From Ulvibacterium marinum (GTDB lineage: Bacteria > Bacteroidota > Bacteroidia > Flavobacteriales > Flavobacteriaceae), in contig NZ_RBCJ01000006.1 of the NCBI RefSeq assembly GCF_003626755.1, forward strand, positions 337,477 to 401,476: DNA of 64,000 nucleotides, given 5' to 3'. Below the pieces are notes generated by a model, which saw nothing but the letters and a program-made list of their open reading frames with translations, had not been told where the DNA came from and ran no database searches. This document shows, in pieces, positions 8,943 to 17,913 of the stretch; within the stretch, counting starts at the first letter, position 1, and each line of letters begins with the position of its first letter. The position numbers were made by a program, and so were the translations under genes.

Positions 8943-8971
8943 AGGGAGTGGATAAGCTCCACTCCCTTTTT
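8943..8971 (+). terminator. Rho-independent terminator abutting the next start codon
   Basis: A 10-bp perfect stem (8943-8952 with 8958-8967), 5-base loop, then TTTT. It lies 33 bases after the lipoprotein stop and ends 2 bases before the ATG at 8974. Confidence 0.75.
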
Positions 8972-8973
8972 CA

Positions 8974-9306
8974 ATGGGAAGTACCAAGACAAAAAAATGG
9001 TTTGGGATACTATTGACAACCGTACTTTTACTTCAGTTGTCATACCATACCCTGCATGTCTTAACTTCTCATGTTTTTAGTTCATGTGATCATCACAGTG
9101 TACATGACACCCAAATTGAAGAACAATCCTTTTCCTGCGAACTGTGCGCAAAATTATTGGGTCAAACCGTTTACCTATGGTTTTGCACACTAATCCTTTT
9201 AGGGTTCGTAGCGGCCTTTGCAATTATAAGCGTACAAGACCCCTATTTTAGGCCCAGAACCCTGGCCATTCGCTCTTTGAGAGGCCCTCCCTCGCCCACA
9301 TTCTAA
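8974..9306 (+). CDS. Second small His/Cys-rich protein, DUF2946-like
   Basis: 110 residues. An N-terminal hydrophobic segment, then a His-rich stretch (HTLHVLTSHV, CDHHSVHD), a CELC motif, a second membrane segment and a C-terminus ending RGPPSPTF. It shares its motif order with the protein at 7815-8117, so the two are paralogues or one family. The terminal Arg-Gly-Pro-Pro resembles the RAPP tail of DUF2946 proteins. The start codon directly follows a terminator hairpin, which would have to be read through or relieved. Likely a metal-binding membrane or periplasmic accessory to the receptor and ABC genes that follow. Confidence 0.6.
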   Translation: MGSTKTKKWFGILLTTVLLLQLSYHTLHVLTSHVFSSCDHHSVHDTQIEEQSFSCELCAKLLGQTVYLWFCTLILLGFVAAFAIISVQDPYFRPRTLAIRSLRGPPSPTF

Positions 9307-9388
9307 AGATACTCCTGCTGTTCAAGACATCTCTCTTGAATACTGAAATTCAACGCTTTGCAATCTAAATATTTGTTGTAGAGTGGTT

Positions 9389-9403
9389 ATGATATGATAT
9401 CAT
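9389..9403 (+). promoter_or_regulatory. Palindrome upstream of the COG0523 GTPase
   Basis: ATGATAT-G-ATATCAT is a perfect 7-1-7 palindrome ending 22 bases before the GTPase start. The 7-1-7 layout is like Fur-family boxes, and a Fur/Zur homologue is coded at 26387-26791. It differs from the palindrome at 29570-29590, so the binding factor is uncertain. Confidence 0.4.
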
Positions 9404-9425
9404 TTTATTTTAAAAACCATTAATA

Positions 9426-10643
9426 ATGGCAAAATTGCCCGTAACCGTATTGAGTGGTTTTTTGGGCGCGGGTAAGACCACGCTGCTCAACCACATCCTG
9501 CATAACAAAGAGGGCCTTAAAGTGGCCGTCATCGTCAATGATATGAGCGAGGTAAATATCGATGCCCAACTCGTACAGAACGAAAATACCCTTTCCCGTA
9601 CCGAGGAAAGGCTTGTCGAAATGTCGAATGGCTGTATCTGCTGCACACTTCGGGAAGACCTGATGGTGGAGGTAGAAAAATTGGCAAAGGAGAACAGGTT
9701 TGACTATTTATTGATAGAAAGTACCGGTATCTCCGAACCCATTCCCGTGGCGCAGACCTTTAGTTTTGCCAGCGAGGACGGCAGTATTGACCTGAGCCGA
9801 TTCAGTTATATCGACACCATGGTCACGGTAGTGGACACTTTTAATTTCCTAAAGGATTTTTCAAGCCCGGATTACCTCGCTTCCCGTAACTTGACTGATA
9901 TGGAGGGCGACGATCGCACCATTGTGAACCTTTTGACGGATCAAGTAGAGTTCGCCAATGTAATCTTATTGAACAAGGTTGATTTAGTTACGGAGGAAGA
10001 ACTACGGAACCTCTACGATATGTTACACAAGTTAAACCCTAGTGCACGAATTCTTCCTACTAAAAATTCAGAAGTACCCCTACGGGAAGTATTGAAGACG
10101 GGCCTGTTCGATTTCGAAGAGGCCGAAACCTCGGCCGGTTGGATACAAGAGCTTCAGAACGATCATGTTCCGGAGACCGAGGAATATGGAATCGGCTCGT
10201 TCGTGTTTCGCAATAAGCGGCCTTTCCACCCTAAACGTTTCCTGGACTATGTAAACAACCATTTCCCCCCGAACGTCATCCGCAGCAAGGGCTTGTTTTG
10301 GTTATCCTCACGGCCGGACCAAGCGTTGGTATGGAGTACGGCGGGTGGTTCTACAAAAGTAGATCCTGCCGGGGTCTGGTGGGCTTCCATGCCCTTTTCG
10401 GAACGCATTAACTATGCTTCTTTTGTTAACAACCAAAAACTGATCGAGTCGGAATGGGCCACTCCCTTCGGAGACCGGAAGATAGAACTTGTCTTGATTG
10501 GGCAACATCTTGATGTTCCCTCAATAACCAAACAACTTGAAGAATGTTTGCTTAGTGATAGGGAAGTCATCGATTGGAAAAGGGGAAATTTCCCTACTAC
10601 GGATGATTGGCCCATAGAAAACTATCAACATACAAACGCATAA
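9426..10643 (+). CDS. COG0523 (CobW/ZNG1-type) metallochaperone GTPase
   Basis: 405 residues. Walker [10 protein letters not shown] near 11-19, the metal-binding CxCC motif (G-C70-I-C-C73), and a nucleotide-specificity NKVD motif. The C-terminal CobW_C domain carries the long HPKRFL segment. COG0523 proteins of the YciC/ZigA type are usually made under zinc shortage and deliver or allocate metal using GTP in the cytoplasm. The position at the head of an ABC/TonB operon and a nearby Zur-like regulator both favour zinc. The ABC ATPase follows 10 bases later. Confidence 0.9.
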   Translation: MAKLPVTVLSGFLGAGKTTLLNHILHNKEGLKVAVIVNDMSEVNIDAQLVQNENTLSRTEERLVEMSNGCICCTLREDLMVEVEKLAKENRFDYLLIESTGISEPIPVAQTFSFASEDGSIDLSRFSYIDTMVTVVDTFNFLKDFSSPDYLASRNLTDMEGDDRTIVNLLTDQVEFANVILLNKVDLVTEEELRNLYDMLHKLNPSARILPTKNSEVPLREVLKTGLFDFEEAETSAGWIQELQNDHVPETEEYGIGSFVFRNKRPFHPKRFLDYVNNHFPPNVIRSKGLFWLSSRPDQALVWSTAGGSTKVDPAGVWWASMPFSERINYASFVNNQKLIESEWATPFGDRKIELVLIGQHLDVPSITKQLEECLLSDREVIDWKRGNFPTTDDWPIENYQHTNA

Positions 10644-10653
10644 ATTAAAAGAT

Positions 10654-11370
10654 ATGATTATCACGAACAATCTCACAAAGGAATATGGCGACCAAACTGC
10701 CCTTGACCATCTAAACCTTAACGTAAAGGAAGGCGAAATCTATTGCCTTCTCGGGGCCAATGGCGCTGGAAAAACTACCACTATCAACTTGTTGTTAGGC
10801 TTTATCGAGCCTACGTCGGGCAGTGCTTTCATCAACCAATTGAACGTTCAGGAAAACCTAAGGACCACTAAACGATTTTTGGCGTACATACCGGAAAATC
10901 TGATGCTTTATCCTAGTCTCACTGCGGTGGAAAACTTGGATTACTTTTCGGGAATCGCAGGAAAAAAATTGTCCGATTCTGATTTAAGGGGATTCTTAAA
11001 GGAAGCCGGGTTGCAGCTGGAAGCCTTTGATAAGCGTATTTCAACCTTTTCAAAAGGGATGCGCCAAAAAGTGGGTATTTCAATTGCCCTGGCCAAAGAG
11101 GCCAAAGTACTCCTATTGGATGAACCCACCTCGGGCTTGGACCCCAAGGCCAGTAACGAATTTGGTTTGTTACTCCAAAAGTTACGAGCTAGGGGCGTGG
11201 CCACCTTGATGGCCACACACGACCTATTTAGGGCCAAAGAGGTGGCCACACATATCGGTATCATGAAGGATGGCCAGTTAAAGGAGCAGTTTATGGCCGA
11301 TGATATATCCCTATCGGAATTGGAGGATTCCTATCTACACGCCATGGCGTATAAAGAACTTGCCATATGA
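10654..11370 (+). CDS. ABC transporter ATP-binding protein (NosF-like)
   Basis: 238 residues. Walker A GANGAGKTTT near 34-43, signature FSKGMRQKV, Walker B LLLDEPTSGLDP and a switch His (ATHD). It belongs to the CcmA/NosF-type single-domain ATPases. It overlaps the first permease by 4 bases (ATGA), so they are translationally coupled. It is the only ATPase in the + strand locus, so it may power both permease pairs (11367-14205 and 17914-20783). Confidence 0.92.
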   Translation: MIITNNLTKEYGDQTALDHLNLNVKEGEIYCLLGANGAGKTTTINLLLGFIEPTSGSAFINQLNVQENLRTTKRFLAYIPENLMLYPSLTAVENLDYFSGIAGKKLSDSDLRGFLKEAGLQLEAFDKRISTFSKGMRQKVGISIALAKEAKVLLLDEPTSGLDPKASNEFGLLLQKLRARGVATLMATHDLFRAKEVATHIGIMKDGQLKEQFMADDISLSELEDSYLHAMAYKELAI

Positions 11371-12773
11371 TTTTAATGACATTTTTAAAGGAAACCAGGG
11401 AATTGCTTCGTGATGGACGTGTTCGTCTTGCCTTTTTCATTGTAATCTTACTGTTAGGCGTAGCTGTATGGATAAGTGCCCGGCAGTATGAAAATGTGAA
11501 CGAACAATACGAGGCGGCCAAGACGGCCGAGCGCACCATATGGGACAGCCAAGGTGAAAAGAACCCACATTCTGCAGCTCACTATGGTACCTACGCCTTT
11601 AAACCCAAATATCCCTTGTCCTTAGTGGACCAGGGAGTGGATAAGTATGCGGGAACTTCTATTTTTTTGGAAGCCCATAAACGCAACGAGGCCCAATTCA
11701 GTGCTGCGGCAGACCAAACAGGTCTAGCCCGTTTTGGAGACTTGACCCCTGATTTTATTTTACTGTTCATCATTCCTTTGCTTATAATTCTTTTAGGGTA
11801 CAATAGTTTTACCAAAGAGCGGGAAATGGGCACCTTGACCTTGTTAAAGAGTCAGGGAATTTCCACTTGGAAATGGATACTGGGAAAGTGGATGGCTCTA
11901 TTCATTCCCATTCTTGTCATCACGGCCATCTTGTTTCTTGTGGCTGGCCTACTATTGAGCGGACTAAAGGATTTTGGCATATTCAATTGGAATGCTTTGT
12001 TTGTAATGTTTGCGGTATATGTAGGGTACTACGTTGTTTTCATCAATATAGTTCTATTAATATCCGCAAATACAAAAAAATCCGGTGTTTCCCTGGTAGT
12101 TTCACTTTGTGTATGGATTATTGCCTGTCTGGCGGCACCTAAGGCTGCAAGTAATGTAGCCGAGGCCAAGCATCCGTATCCCACCCGTCAGGAATTTGCG
12201 GCCAACGTTTTGAAGGATAAAAAAGAGGGGCTGGATGGTCATAATCCTTGGAGCAAGGAAGCCAAACGATTACAAGAGACAGTACTGGCAGAGTACGGCG
12301 TGGACAGCCTCCATCAACTTCCCTTTAACTTTGATGGGTATCGAATGCAGAAAGGTGAGGAGCATGAGGCAGAGGTATATTTTAAGCACTACAATTACCT
12401 TAAGGAGCAGTTTGTACAACAATCTGCCGTTTATAGAGGGTTGGCGGCCATTTCACCCTATCTGCCCGCGCGTTTTTTGAGTATGGCCATCGCCCAAACG
12501 GATTATGCGACGCACTGGGAATTTGCCGATGCCGCCGAAGAATACAGAATTGCTACCCAAAAATTTCTGAACGATAATTTTGCCGAGAATTCCGAGTATG
12601 GCAATTGGGGCTATCGGGCCGATGCCGATTTCTGGAAGAACCTGCCAGCCTTTGACTATGACCCGCCAGAACTTGGTTCCATTCTCTCCCGCAATACTTC
12701 CAATTTAGGAATTTTAGGTCTATGGCTACTGGGTTCCTTTAGTCTGCTATTGTTCACTACCAAAACCATTTGA
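11367..12773 (+). CDS. ABC permease, NosY/DUF3526-like, pair 1 subunit A
   Basis: 468 residues. An N-terminal membrane helix, then a large periplasmic segment containing AHYGTYAFKPK, then helices from about 130 with FTKEREMGTL, the coupling-helix motif of NosY/ABC-2-type permeases. A second extracytoplasmic domain lies at about 270-430, then a last helix. It is clearly paralogous to the protein at 17914-19347, which shares the AHYGTxAFKPK and TxERExGTLxLLxSQG segments. DUF3526-like permeases accompany multicopper-enzyme maturation and TonB-linked uptake. The transported substrate here is not shown. Confidence 0.88.
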   Translation: MILMTFLKETRELLRDGRVRLAFFIVILLLGVAVWISARQYENVNEQYEAAKTAERTIWDSQGEKNPHSAAHYGTYAFKPKYPLSLVDQGVDKYAGTSIFLEAHKRNEAQFSAAADQTGLARFGDLTPDFILLFIIPLLIILLGYNSFTKEREMGTLTLLKSQGISTWKWILGKWMALFIPILVITAILFLVAGLLLSGLKDFGIFNWNALFVMFAVYVGYYVVFINIVLLISANTKKSGVSLVVSLCVWIIACLAAPKAASNVAEAKHPYPTRQEFAANVLKDKKEGLDGHNPWSKEAKRLQETVLAEYGVDSLHQLPFNFDGYRMQKGEEHEAEVYFKHYNYLKEQFVQQSAVYRGLAAISPYLPARFLSMAIAQTDYATHWEFADAAEEYRIATQKFLNDNFAENSEYGNWGYRADADFWKNLPAFDYDPPELGSILSRNTSNLGILGLWLLGSFSLLLFTTKTI

Positions 12774-12774
12774 T

Positions 12775-14205
12775 ATGTTAACGTATAATTTTAAGTATGA
12801 ATTAAAGCTACTCTTACGCAGCCGTTGGATACAACTACTAAGTGTAATACTGTTAGTACTCTTCGGATTTTCGGCCTTTAATGGAAGGCAAAAGGTAGAG
12901 AAACGCCAAAGCGATATTACCGCTGCCCATTCCGAAATGCGGGAGAATGATGCCATGATGCTCATACTTCTAGACTCGGTTGAGCACGGTCTTGAAGTAA
13001 GCGTGCCCTATTGGACCGTTCCCTCTAGCCCCATGGCCTTAGGTAACTATTACCCCAGGGTAGCGGCCATGGAGCCTCAGCCCCTGGCATTTGTGTCTAC
13101 CGGGCAGGCCGACCTTTTTACCCATTATATAAAACCAACGGCCACCGGGGATGACAATGCCCTTAACTTTACTGAAATGACCAGTCCCGTTCAATTGTTG
13201 TTCGGTAGTTTTGACCTGGCCTTTGTCATCATATACTTGCTGCCATTGCTCATTATTGCCTTTTCCTATAATGTGCTTTCGGCCGAAAAGGAGAGCGGCT
13301 CTATTCGGCTTTTGGCCGCTCAGCCCATAACCATTCAAAAATGGGTGATGCAAAAACTGGGGCTGCGTTTTTTTTGGATGGCGATATTGGTCATGGTTAC
13401 ATTGACTTTGGCATTCCTGCTCATTGGTATTAATATCATAGCACAGGCAACTTCTTTTCTAGGATTTTTGGCCCTGGTATTGGTTTATATGCTCTTCTGG
13501 TTTACCCTCGCATTTTTGGTTAATCTACAAGCCGGTAGCTCGGCAAAGAATGCAGTCGCCTTACTTGGGCTATGGGTGGTATTTGTACTTTTTGTTCCCT
13601 CGGTCCTAAACCAATTGGGAAACACAATTTATCCTATGCCATCGCGTACCTTAATGATCAATGAAATGCGCAACTTAAAAGCGGAAGTCGCCAAAAAACA
13701 AGATGAGATACTGGACAACTTTTTGCGGGATCATCCGGAATATGCCTTAAACGATACAAGCCAATCACGTGGATTTTACCATCGTTATATGGCTTCTCAA
13801 AAGCTGATAAAGGAAGAATTGTCCCCAGTCGTCCAAAAGTATGAAGAACAACTGCAGAAACAACAGGACTGGGTAGGGCGTTTTAAATGGATTTCCCCGG
13901 CTATCATTGCCCAGGAATCCTTGAACCAAATAGCGGGCACTTCTACTAAGGACTATGCGGACTTTAGAAAACAGGTCATTGCCTTTGCGGAGACCTGGCG
14001 AGAACATTTGACACCTTTTTTATACAACAATAGAGACTTTTCCCAAAAGGATTATCCCAATCTTCCAAAGTTTGAATACGCACCTATGGATTCCAATAAA
14101 TGGGCGGCATTACCGTGGCTTGTATTCATTTCCATGGGTCTCCTAGGACTTGGATTTTTTGGTTCGACCATTTGGCAAAAAAGTTCAGTTTTATCCGATT
14201 ACTAA
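12775..14205 (+). CDS. ABC permease, DUF3526-like, pair 1 subunit B
   Basis: 476 residues with the same architecture as subunit A: one N-terminal helix, an extracytoplasmic domain, a helix bundle beginning with LLPLLIIAFSYN and the SAEKESGSIRLL coupling motif, a second extracytoplasmic domain and a final helix. It starts 1 base after the stop of subunit A. Its closest relative in the window is the protein at 19344-20783. A and B probably form a heterodimeric membrane channel with the ATPase at 10654-11370. Confidence 0.88.
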   Translation: MLTYNFKYELKLLLRSRWIQLLSVILLVLFGFSAFNGRQKVEKRQSDITAAHSEMRENDAMMLILLDSVEHGLEVSVPYWTVPSSPMALGNYYPRVAAMEPQPLAFVSTGQADLFTHYIKPTATGDDNALNFTEMTSPVQLLFGSFDLAFVIIYLLPLLIIAFSYNVLSAEKESGSIRLLAAQPITIQKWVMQKLGLRFFWMAILVMVTLTLAFLLIGINIIAQATSFLGFLALVLVYMLFWFTLAFLVNLQAGSSAKNAVALLGLWVVFVLFVPSVLNQLGNTIYPMPSRTLMINEMRNLKAEVAKKQDEILDNFLRDHPEYALNDTSQSRGFYHRYMASQKLIKEELSPVVQKYEEQLQKQQDWVGRFKWISPAIIAQESLNQIAGTSTKDYADFRKQVIAFAETWREHLTPFLYNNRDFSQKDYPNLPKFEYAPMDSNKWAALPWLVFISMGLLGLGFFGSTIWQKSSVLSDY

Positions 14206-14206
14206 A

Positions 14207-16537
14207 ATGGTGCGAATGGTCATTGTTGTCTTTATGATTACGTCCAAAGGCTTATTGTCTCAAGAACTACTTGTTTCAGGACGGGTGGTAGACCAAAACG
14301 GTATTCCACTCCTTGGCGTTACGGTACAGTTACTCCCGGATGAAGACTATACCAGCACCGATACCTCTGGGTATTTCAGTGTTTCCGTGGATGCCGAAGG
14401 AGAGCATACGTTGCGATTTTCGTCTATCGGTTTTCAGACCATAAATAAGAGCATCGATATAAAAAGGAATCGCCCTGTTCATATAGAGGTGGTTCTTTCG
14501 GAAGAGACCGAAACACTGGATGGTGTTACGGTAACGGGCAAAACAAAAACTCAGGAACTTCGTGAAAGTACGGTCAATGTCTCGGTGATGCAGACAGAAC
14601 AGTTTTTTACCCGAAATACAAACACCAGCGACATCATAAAACAGATTCCCGGCGTAGTGGTTCGACAGACTGGAGGTTTTGGAAGCAATGCCGAAGTATA
14701 TCTCAATGGGATGACTGGCAAATCCGTGCCCTTTTTTCTTGATGGCATTCCTTTGTCCTACTATGGTTCCGGTCTCGGACTGAACGTACTTCCGGCCAGT
14801 CTCATGGATCAAATTGAAGTATATAAAGGAGTGGTGCCCGTGCATCTTGGAGCGGATGCATTGGGCGGAGGTATTAATGTCATTACCCGAAAATCCTATA
14901 AGAACTATTTGGACGCTTCTTACTCCGGAGGATCCTTCAACAGTCATAAAATCAATGTAAACGGGCAATGGGTACATCCGGAAAAGCAGTGGGTCATCGG
15001 AATCAATTCATTCTATAACCATTCCGATAATGATTACAAGGTGGATATTGAGATTCCAGATGAGTTCGGTAACCCCAACCCCGCTACCGTTAGACGTTTT
15101 CATGATGGGTTTTCCAATTATTTAGTGGGTCTGTATGGGGGTGTTTTTGATAAAACATATGCCGACCGTCTGATTTTAAGCGTCCGTTACTCGGGATTGG
15201 AAGATGATATTCAGCACAATGCCATTATGGCCCAACCCTATGGAGAGGTAACCTATGATGAAGCTACCATAGGAACTTCGCTTGAATATGAGAAAAAGGA
15301 AATCCTCAAGAAAACCGATGTAAAATGGTACGGGGCCTATAATAAGACCCGCGGACATTTTGTGGATACTACCCTGAACGTATACACCTGGGACGGAAGA
15401 GTCTTTGATCGCCGTACCGATGGCGGCGAAATCTCTACCTCTAGAAATCTATTGGAACTTAATAGCAAGAATGTACTCGGGAGGCTCAATATAATCCATT
15501 CCCCATGGAAGAAGGGAAGATTCACGTTTAACGTCTTTTCGGCTTGGTTCAGAAGAGTAGGCGAAGACCCGGTGGCCGCCGAATTTTATGGAGAGGATTT
15601 TTTTGCAAACCCCACCGTTCTCTTTAAAAATGCTACAGGTTTTGCTTACGAACACGACTTTTCCGAAAAGTTGACAAGTTATTCTGCGGTAAAACATTTT
15701 TGGCTGGATGCCGAGGGATATGCCATTCAAAACCTTGAATTTGTACCTAATGCACAGGAAGTTTCCAATTTTGGTTTTCTTCAGTCCCTTCGTTACTACA
15801 TTACGAAGGATTTTTTGGTCAAGGCTTCTTATGAATATGCTACAAGACTTCCGGATGAATTTGAACTTTTTGGGGATTTTACAATCATCCGCCCCAATCC
15901 CTTCCTTGAACCGGAGCAAAGCCATAATCTAAATCTTGGACTACAATGGAACCATTCAAAAATAAACTGGGATGCTAACTTTTTTTATCGTGATACCGAT
16001 AATATCATTTGGCTAAGGACTTCACAGTTTTTTGCCCAGTATCAGAATCTATTGAAGGCACGAACCTTCGGAGCAGATATGGAAGTTCGTCTGCGTCCTT
16101 TCGAATTTCTCCAGATTACGGCCAATGCTACCTATCAGGATTTGAGAAACCGTTCCCCGAGAAGTGTAACCGGGGCAGTGGATGATCGCTATTTCAATGC
16201 ACGTTTGCCCAACATTCCATATCTGTTCGGAAATGGCGAAGTGCGCTTTAACAAGAAAGACCTGCTGGGCCCGGGTAATGTATTCTCTACCTGGTGGTCT
16301 GGTAGCTACGTGAACGAGTTTTTCCTTTTTTGGGAGGTCGATGGCAACAGGGATTTCAAAAATACCATCCCTTCACAGTTCGTACAGAATGTAGGGGTAT
16401 CCTATACCGCATGGGCCAATAAAGCTACAGTATCCTTGGAATGTACCAACCTACTGGATGAAAAAGTATTTGACAACTTTAGCGTACAACGGCCTGGCAG
16501 GGCTTTTTACGTAACACTAAGAACATTTTTAAATTAA
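14207..16537 (+). CDS. TonB-dependent outer membrane receptor
   Basis: About 776 residues. I choose the ATG at 14207, one base after the permease stop, because it opens a normal signal peptide (MVRMVIVVFMITSKGLLSQ); the frame stays open further upstream. After the signal come a carboxypeptidase-regulatory-like beta domain (VSGRVVDQNGIPLLGVTV), a plug domain (about 125-235, with IPGVVVRQTGGFGSNAEVY and GGGINVITRK) and a 22-strand-type barrel ending in aromatic FYVTLRTFLN. It lacks the SusC-specific layout and looks like a metal-chelate receptor. The operon suggests zinc or copper as cargo. Confidence 0.9.
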   Translation: MVRMVIVVFMITSKGLLSQELLVSGRVVDQNGIPLLGVTVQLLPDEDYTSTDTSGYFSVSVDAEGEHTLRFSSIGFQTINKSIDIKRNRPVHIEVVLSEETETLDGVTVTGKTKTQELRESTVNVSVMQTEQFFTRNTNTSDIIKQIPGVVVRQTGGFGSNAEVYLNGMTGKSVPFFLDGIPLSYYGSGLGLNVLPASLMDQIEVYKGVVPVHLGADALGGGINVITRKSYKNYLDASYSGGSFNSHKINVNGQWVHPEKQWVIGINSFYNHSDNDYKVDIEIPDEFGNPNPATVRRFHDGFSNYLVGLYGGVFDKTYADRLILSVRYSGLEDDIQHNAIMAQPYGEVTYDEATIGTSLEYEKKEILKKTDVKWYGAYNKTRGHFVDTTLNVYTWDGRVFDRRTDGGEISTSRNLLELNSKNVLGRLNIIHSPWKKGRFTFNVFSAWFRRVGEDPVAAEFYGEDFFANPTVLFKNATGFAYEHDFSEKLTSYSAVKHFWLDAEGYAIQNLEFVPNAQEVSNFGFLQSLRYYITKDFLVKASYEYATRLPDEFELFGDFTIIRPNPFLEPEQSHNLNLGLQWNHSKINWDANFFYRDTDNIIWLRTSQFFAQYQNLLKARTFGADMEVRLRPFEFLQITANATYQDLRNRSPRSVTGAVDDRYFNARLPNIPYLFGNGEVRFNKKDLLGPGNVFSTWWSGSYVNEFFLFWEVDGNRDFKNTIPSQFVQNVGVSYTAWANKATVSLECTNLLDEKVFDNFSVQRPGRAFYVTLRTFLN

Positions 16538-16562
16538 ACCTATACACTTAAATCCAAGCAAA

Positions 16563-17819
16563 ATGAAAAAAGTATTTTTTAAGAATTGGCAACTTCTTTT
16601 AATTCTGGCACTAATGGGAATCGTCTCGTCTAGTTGCAGTAGTGACGATAATGATCCCCCTGTAGTTGACAGTACGCCAACGCCAGATCCTACACCTGAT
16701 CCAACCCCGGATCCTGTAGTGGTCAATTTTGGACTATCCACCGTCGGGGGGGCTTTCCCCAACCAAACTACTTATATCCAAGGACTTACCGATTTGGATT
16801 TCACTACTATAGGCAACGACATGGCCACAGAATTGGCGGCCAATGGCGGAGCGGGGACGGTATCGTATAACAAGGCACTTTATACCTCACCTTTTGGTGC
16901 ACCCGCTACGCTGGTCAAGTATGTGTTTGATGATGAAGGGAACGCTGTGGAGGAAGAGCGCATAGTGGTTCCCGGTGCAAACGTTTTCTCTACCCTGTAT
17001 TTTGAAAGTGAGACCGTTGCCTATGGCTCAGTGGCCGGAGGTATTTCAAAATTGATCGTATTTGATCCAAGTACTATGCGTATAACCGATGAGGTGTCCC
17101 TAAGTTCGGTGACCAGCAGATTTCCCGAAGCTACTCGCACGTATTATCTGGACATGATGGAGAGGGACGGTAAATTGTTTATGGGAGTGCACTATGAGAA
17201 CAACTTTGTTCCTGTGAATGATTCCGCCTATGTGGCGGTTATTGATCTGGACTCAAGAGCGGTAGAAAAGGTAATTTCAGATGAAAGAACAGGAATGGTT
17301 TTTGGCGGACCATCTTCCAATTCGGGAATGGTTAAGGCAGACAACGGGGATATTTATGTACACGGCCTAGGAACTACAATGAGTGGAGGAAGTAGCCCCA
17401 GCGGTCTGTTAAGAATTGCAAACGCACAGACTTCTTTCGATCCTGATTACTTTCTTGACTTGAATACGGCCACAGGCAATGTATGTTATGGAATTAACTT
17501 GATGCCCAATGGCCGTGCCTTTACATCCAGGGTAGAGGATGAAAGCGACTTTTTTGAATTTCTTACCGGTGAACCCCAATTCAAATACGTGGAGCTTGAT
17601 CTAGAGAACCGTACAAGTATTGGCGAGGTAGCGGACCTTCCTATCACATATGCATCAAGGAGTATGATCATACGTCCAAATTCAGGAGATGAACTGCTTT
17701 TCTCTACGGCCACCAATGATGAAAATGCGGTGTATAGTTTCGATGCGGCAACGGGCTCGGTAAGCAAAAAATTTGTATCGACCGGAGGATTCATCAACGG
17801 TCTGGAGCTATTGAATTAA
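16563..17819 (+). CDS. Receptor-associated lipoprotein, DUF4374-like beta-propeller
   Basis: 418 residues. Lipoprotein signal SSSC followed by SSDDND and a TPDP repeat linker (coded by an imperfect repeat at about 16677-16718). The body is made of repeated beta segments (for example KLIVFDPSTM, YVAVIDLDSRAVEKV, YSFDAATGSVSKKF), as in a propeller. Lipoproteins of this DUF4374-like type sit beside TonB receptors in Bacteroidota and probably cap them from outside. It lies 25 bases after the receptor gene. Confidence 0.7.
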   Translation: MKKVFFKNWQLLLILALMGIVSSSCSSDDNDPPVVDSTPTPDPTPDPTPDPVVVNFGLSTVGGAFPNQTTYIQGLTDLDFTTIGNDMATELAANGGAGTVSYNKALYTSPFGAPATLVKYVFDDEGNAVEEERIVVPGANVFSTLYFESETVAYGSVAGGISKLIVFDPSTMRITDEVSLSSVTSRFPEATRTYYLDMMERDGKLFMGVHYENNFVPVNDSAYVAVIDLDSRAVEKVISDERTGMVFGGPSSNSGMVKADNGDIYVHGLGTTMSGGSSPSGLLRIANAQTSFDPDYFLDLNTATGNVCYGINLMPNGRAFTSRVEDESDFFEFLTGEPQFKYVELDLENRTSIGEVADLPITYASRSMIIRPNSGDELLFSTATNDENAVYSFDAATGSVSKKFVSTGGFINGLELLN

Positions 17820-17913
17820 GCAAGTGTTGCTAGAAAGCGATAAACTATCGAATAAGAAAACGCTTTGAATACCTAAGACTGGTTGATTGCTCTGTTAAAA
17901 AACCATTTGGAAA

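Noticed and set aside
14330..14977. 215-codon antisense frame inside the TonB receptor
   Set aside because: Opposite a clear receptor plug domain; its composition is that of an antisense shadow.
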